From: Bacteroides sp.
GTDB lineage: Bacteria; Bacteroidota; Bacteroidia; Bacteroidales; GCA-2748055
DNA: 6,747 nucleotides
NCBI GenBank assembly: GCA_011048475.1
Contig: DSDZ01000152.1
Location: 1 to 6,747 of the forward strand
Direction of reading: 5' to 3'
The notes beneath the pieces are model-generated. The model was not told the DNA's origin. It worked only from the letters and a program-made list of their open reading frames with translations, and searched no databases. Of this stretch, positions 6,045 to 6,747 are shown piece after piece. Both the position numbers and the translations under genes were made by a program. Each line of letters starts with the position of its first letter. Position 1 is the first letter of the stretch.

Positions 6045-6747
6045 TTACTTCTTTGCTTTTTTACCTGATTTTTTCTGCGGGATGGGGGTTTGGGAGAAAT
6101 ATGCAGGACGCATTCCGGTCCAGACGATCATGACGATCCCCGCCACGATGAACGGGAGGCTGAGCAATTGTCCCATGTTGAACTTCATCCCGGCTTCAAA
6201 AGCCACCTGGTCATTCTTCACAAACTCGATAAAGAACCTGGCGGTGAAAAGAAGGATCATGAATACACCGAAGATAAAACCATCACGGACCACCTTGTGC
6301 CTTTTGCGGTAAAAGATGAACAATACAATAAAGATCAGTATGTAACTGATAGCCTCATAGAGCTGGGTCGGATGCCTGGGAACCACCGGTAACAACTCGC
6401 CGGTATTTGGATCGTACAGTTTGTCACGCACGAATTCAAATCCCCAGGGTAGATCGGTGGGCAATCCATAGATCTCTGAATTAAAAAGGTTTCCCAGCCT
6501 GATAAAGGCCCCTCCGAGTGCCACTACAATGACGATCCGGTCGATCAGCCAGAGAAAGGAAAGCTTATGTTTCCTGACATATAACCAGAGGGCAAGCAGG
6601 ATCCCGATGGCCGCACCATGGCTGGCCAGTCCCCCTTTCCAGACCTTCAGGATCTCCACCGGGTTTTTCAGAAAATACTCGGGTTCGTAAAAGAAACAGT
6701 GTCCGAGCCGGGCTCCGATCACCGTACCCACGGCCACATAAATAAGC
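6045..6747 (-). CDS. lgt: Prolipoprotein diacylglyceryl transferase Lgt, 5' end beyond the window
   Basis: Lgt is the inner-membrane enzyme that moves a diacylglyceryl group from phosphatidylglycerol onto the lipobox cysteine of prolipoproteins, the first step of lipoprotein maturation. The frame stays open to the window edge (L-I-Y precede the GTG at 6737, giving LIYVAVGTVIGARLGH), so roughly the first 35-45 residues are missing and the GTG is internal; 233 residues are visible. Hallmarks are GARLGH near the left end, GGLASHG (6635-6615, containing the conserved His equivalent to E. coli H103), the Lgt signature RLGNLFNSEIYG (6500-6465, with the catalytic Arg and the N, E and G equivalent to E. 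coli R143, N146, E151 and G154), HPTQLYE (6374-6354) and ARFFIEFVK. The C-terminus is a lysine-rich tail (KKSGKKAKK), likely cytoplasmic. It appears to lead the run of minus-strand genes. Confidence 0.96.
   Translation of the reverse strand, partial: LIYVAVGTVIGARLGHCFFYEPEYFLKNPVEILKVWKGGLASHGAAIGILLALWLYVRKHKLSFLWLIDRIVIVVALGGAFIRLGNLFNSEIYGLPTDLPWGFEFVRDKLYDPNTGELLPVVPRHPTQLYEAISYILIFIVLFIFYRKRHKVVRDGFIFGVFMILLFTARFFIEFVKNDQVAFEAGMKFNMGQLLSLPFIVAGIVMIVWTGMRPAYFSQTPIPQKKSGKKAKK

Noticed and set aside
1..6747. CRISPR arrays, tRNA/rRNA genes, insertion sequences or other mobile elements
   Set aside because: No regularly spaced repeats, tRNA-like cloverleaf sequence, transposase or terminal inverted repeats were seen; genes are packed with gaps of at most 80 bp.

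Overview
The window looks like a chromosomal segment of a Bacteroidota (Bacteroidetes) bacterium, probably of the Bacteroidales type. Three things suggest this: roughly balanced base composition; start codons often without a strong Shine-Dalgarno (for example zupT, preceded by AATTCCC); and a perfect TAnnTTTG -7 element (TATCTTTG, minus strand, 2887-2894), the characteristic sigma-ABfr promoter word. The coupled hemerythrin-like/LuxR gene pair also fits. The lineage call is inference, not a database result.

Layout, left to right. (1) A plus-strand Rrf2-family regulator, cut off at its 5' end (1-407). (2) A minus-strand VanZ-like membrane protein (397-774), whose 3' end overlaps the regulator. 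(3) An 80-bp divergent spacer, then hemW (855-1991, plus), a radical-SAM heme chaperone. (4) A minus-strand, single-span, coiled-coil envelope protein of unknown function (1978-2865), overlapping the hemW 3' end by 14 bp and carrying its own promoter. (5) A same-strand run of five minus-strand genes, transcribed right to left: lgt (5' end beyond the window), a ZupT-like ZIP metal importer, a CzcD-like CDF metal exporter, a RIC/YtfE-like di-iron hemerythrin-fold protein, and a LuxR-type regulator with a degenerate receiver. The lgt-zupT and zupT-CDF gaps are 5 bp and 1 bp, and the di-iron gene and regulator overlap by 4 bp. A 45-bp gap before the di-iron gene holds an inverted repeat and a promoter-like word, so the di-iron/LuxR pair may also be its own transcription unit.

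How they may fit together: the window combines iron-sulfur/redox sensing (three-cysteine Rrf2), repair or protection of metal centres (di-iron protein), heme delivery (HemW) and divalent-metal traffic (ZIP and CDF). The most interesting part is the translationally coupled di-iron/LuxR module. The di-iron protein keeps all expected metal-ligand positions but has lost the N-terminal Cys-Cys pair of classical RIC proteins, and the partner regulator appears to have lost the phosphorylation site of an ordinary response regulator. There are no RNA genes, CRISPR arrays, insertion sequences or gene-free stretches above 300 bases. It is otherwise an ordinary, compact housekeeping region.
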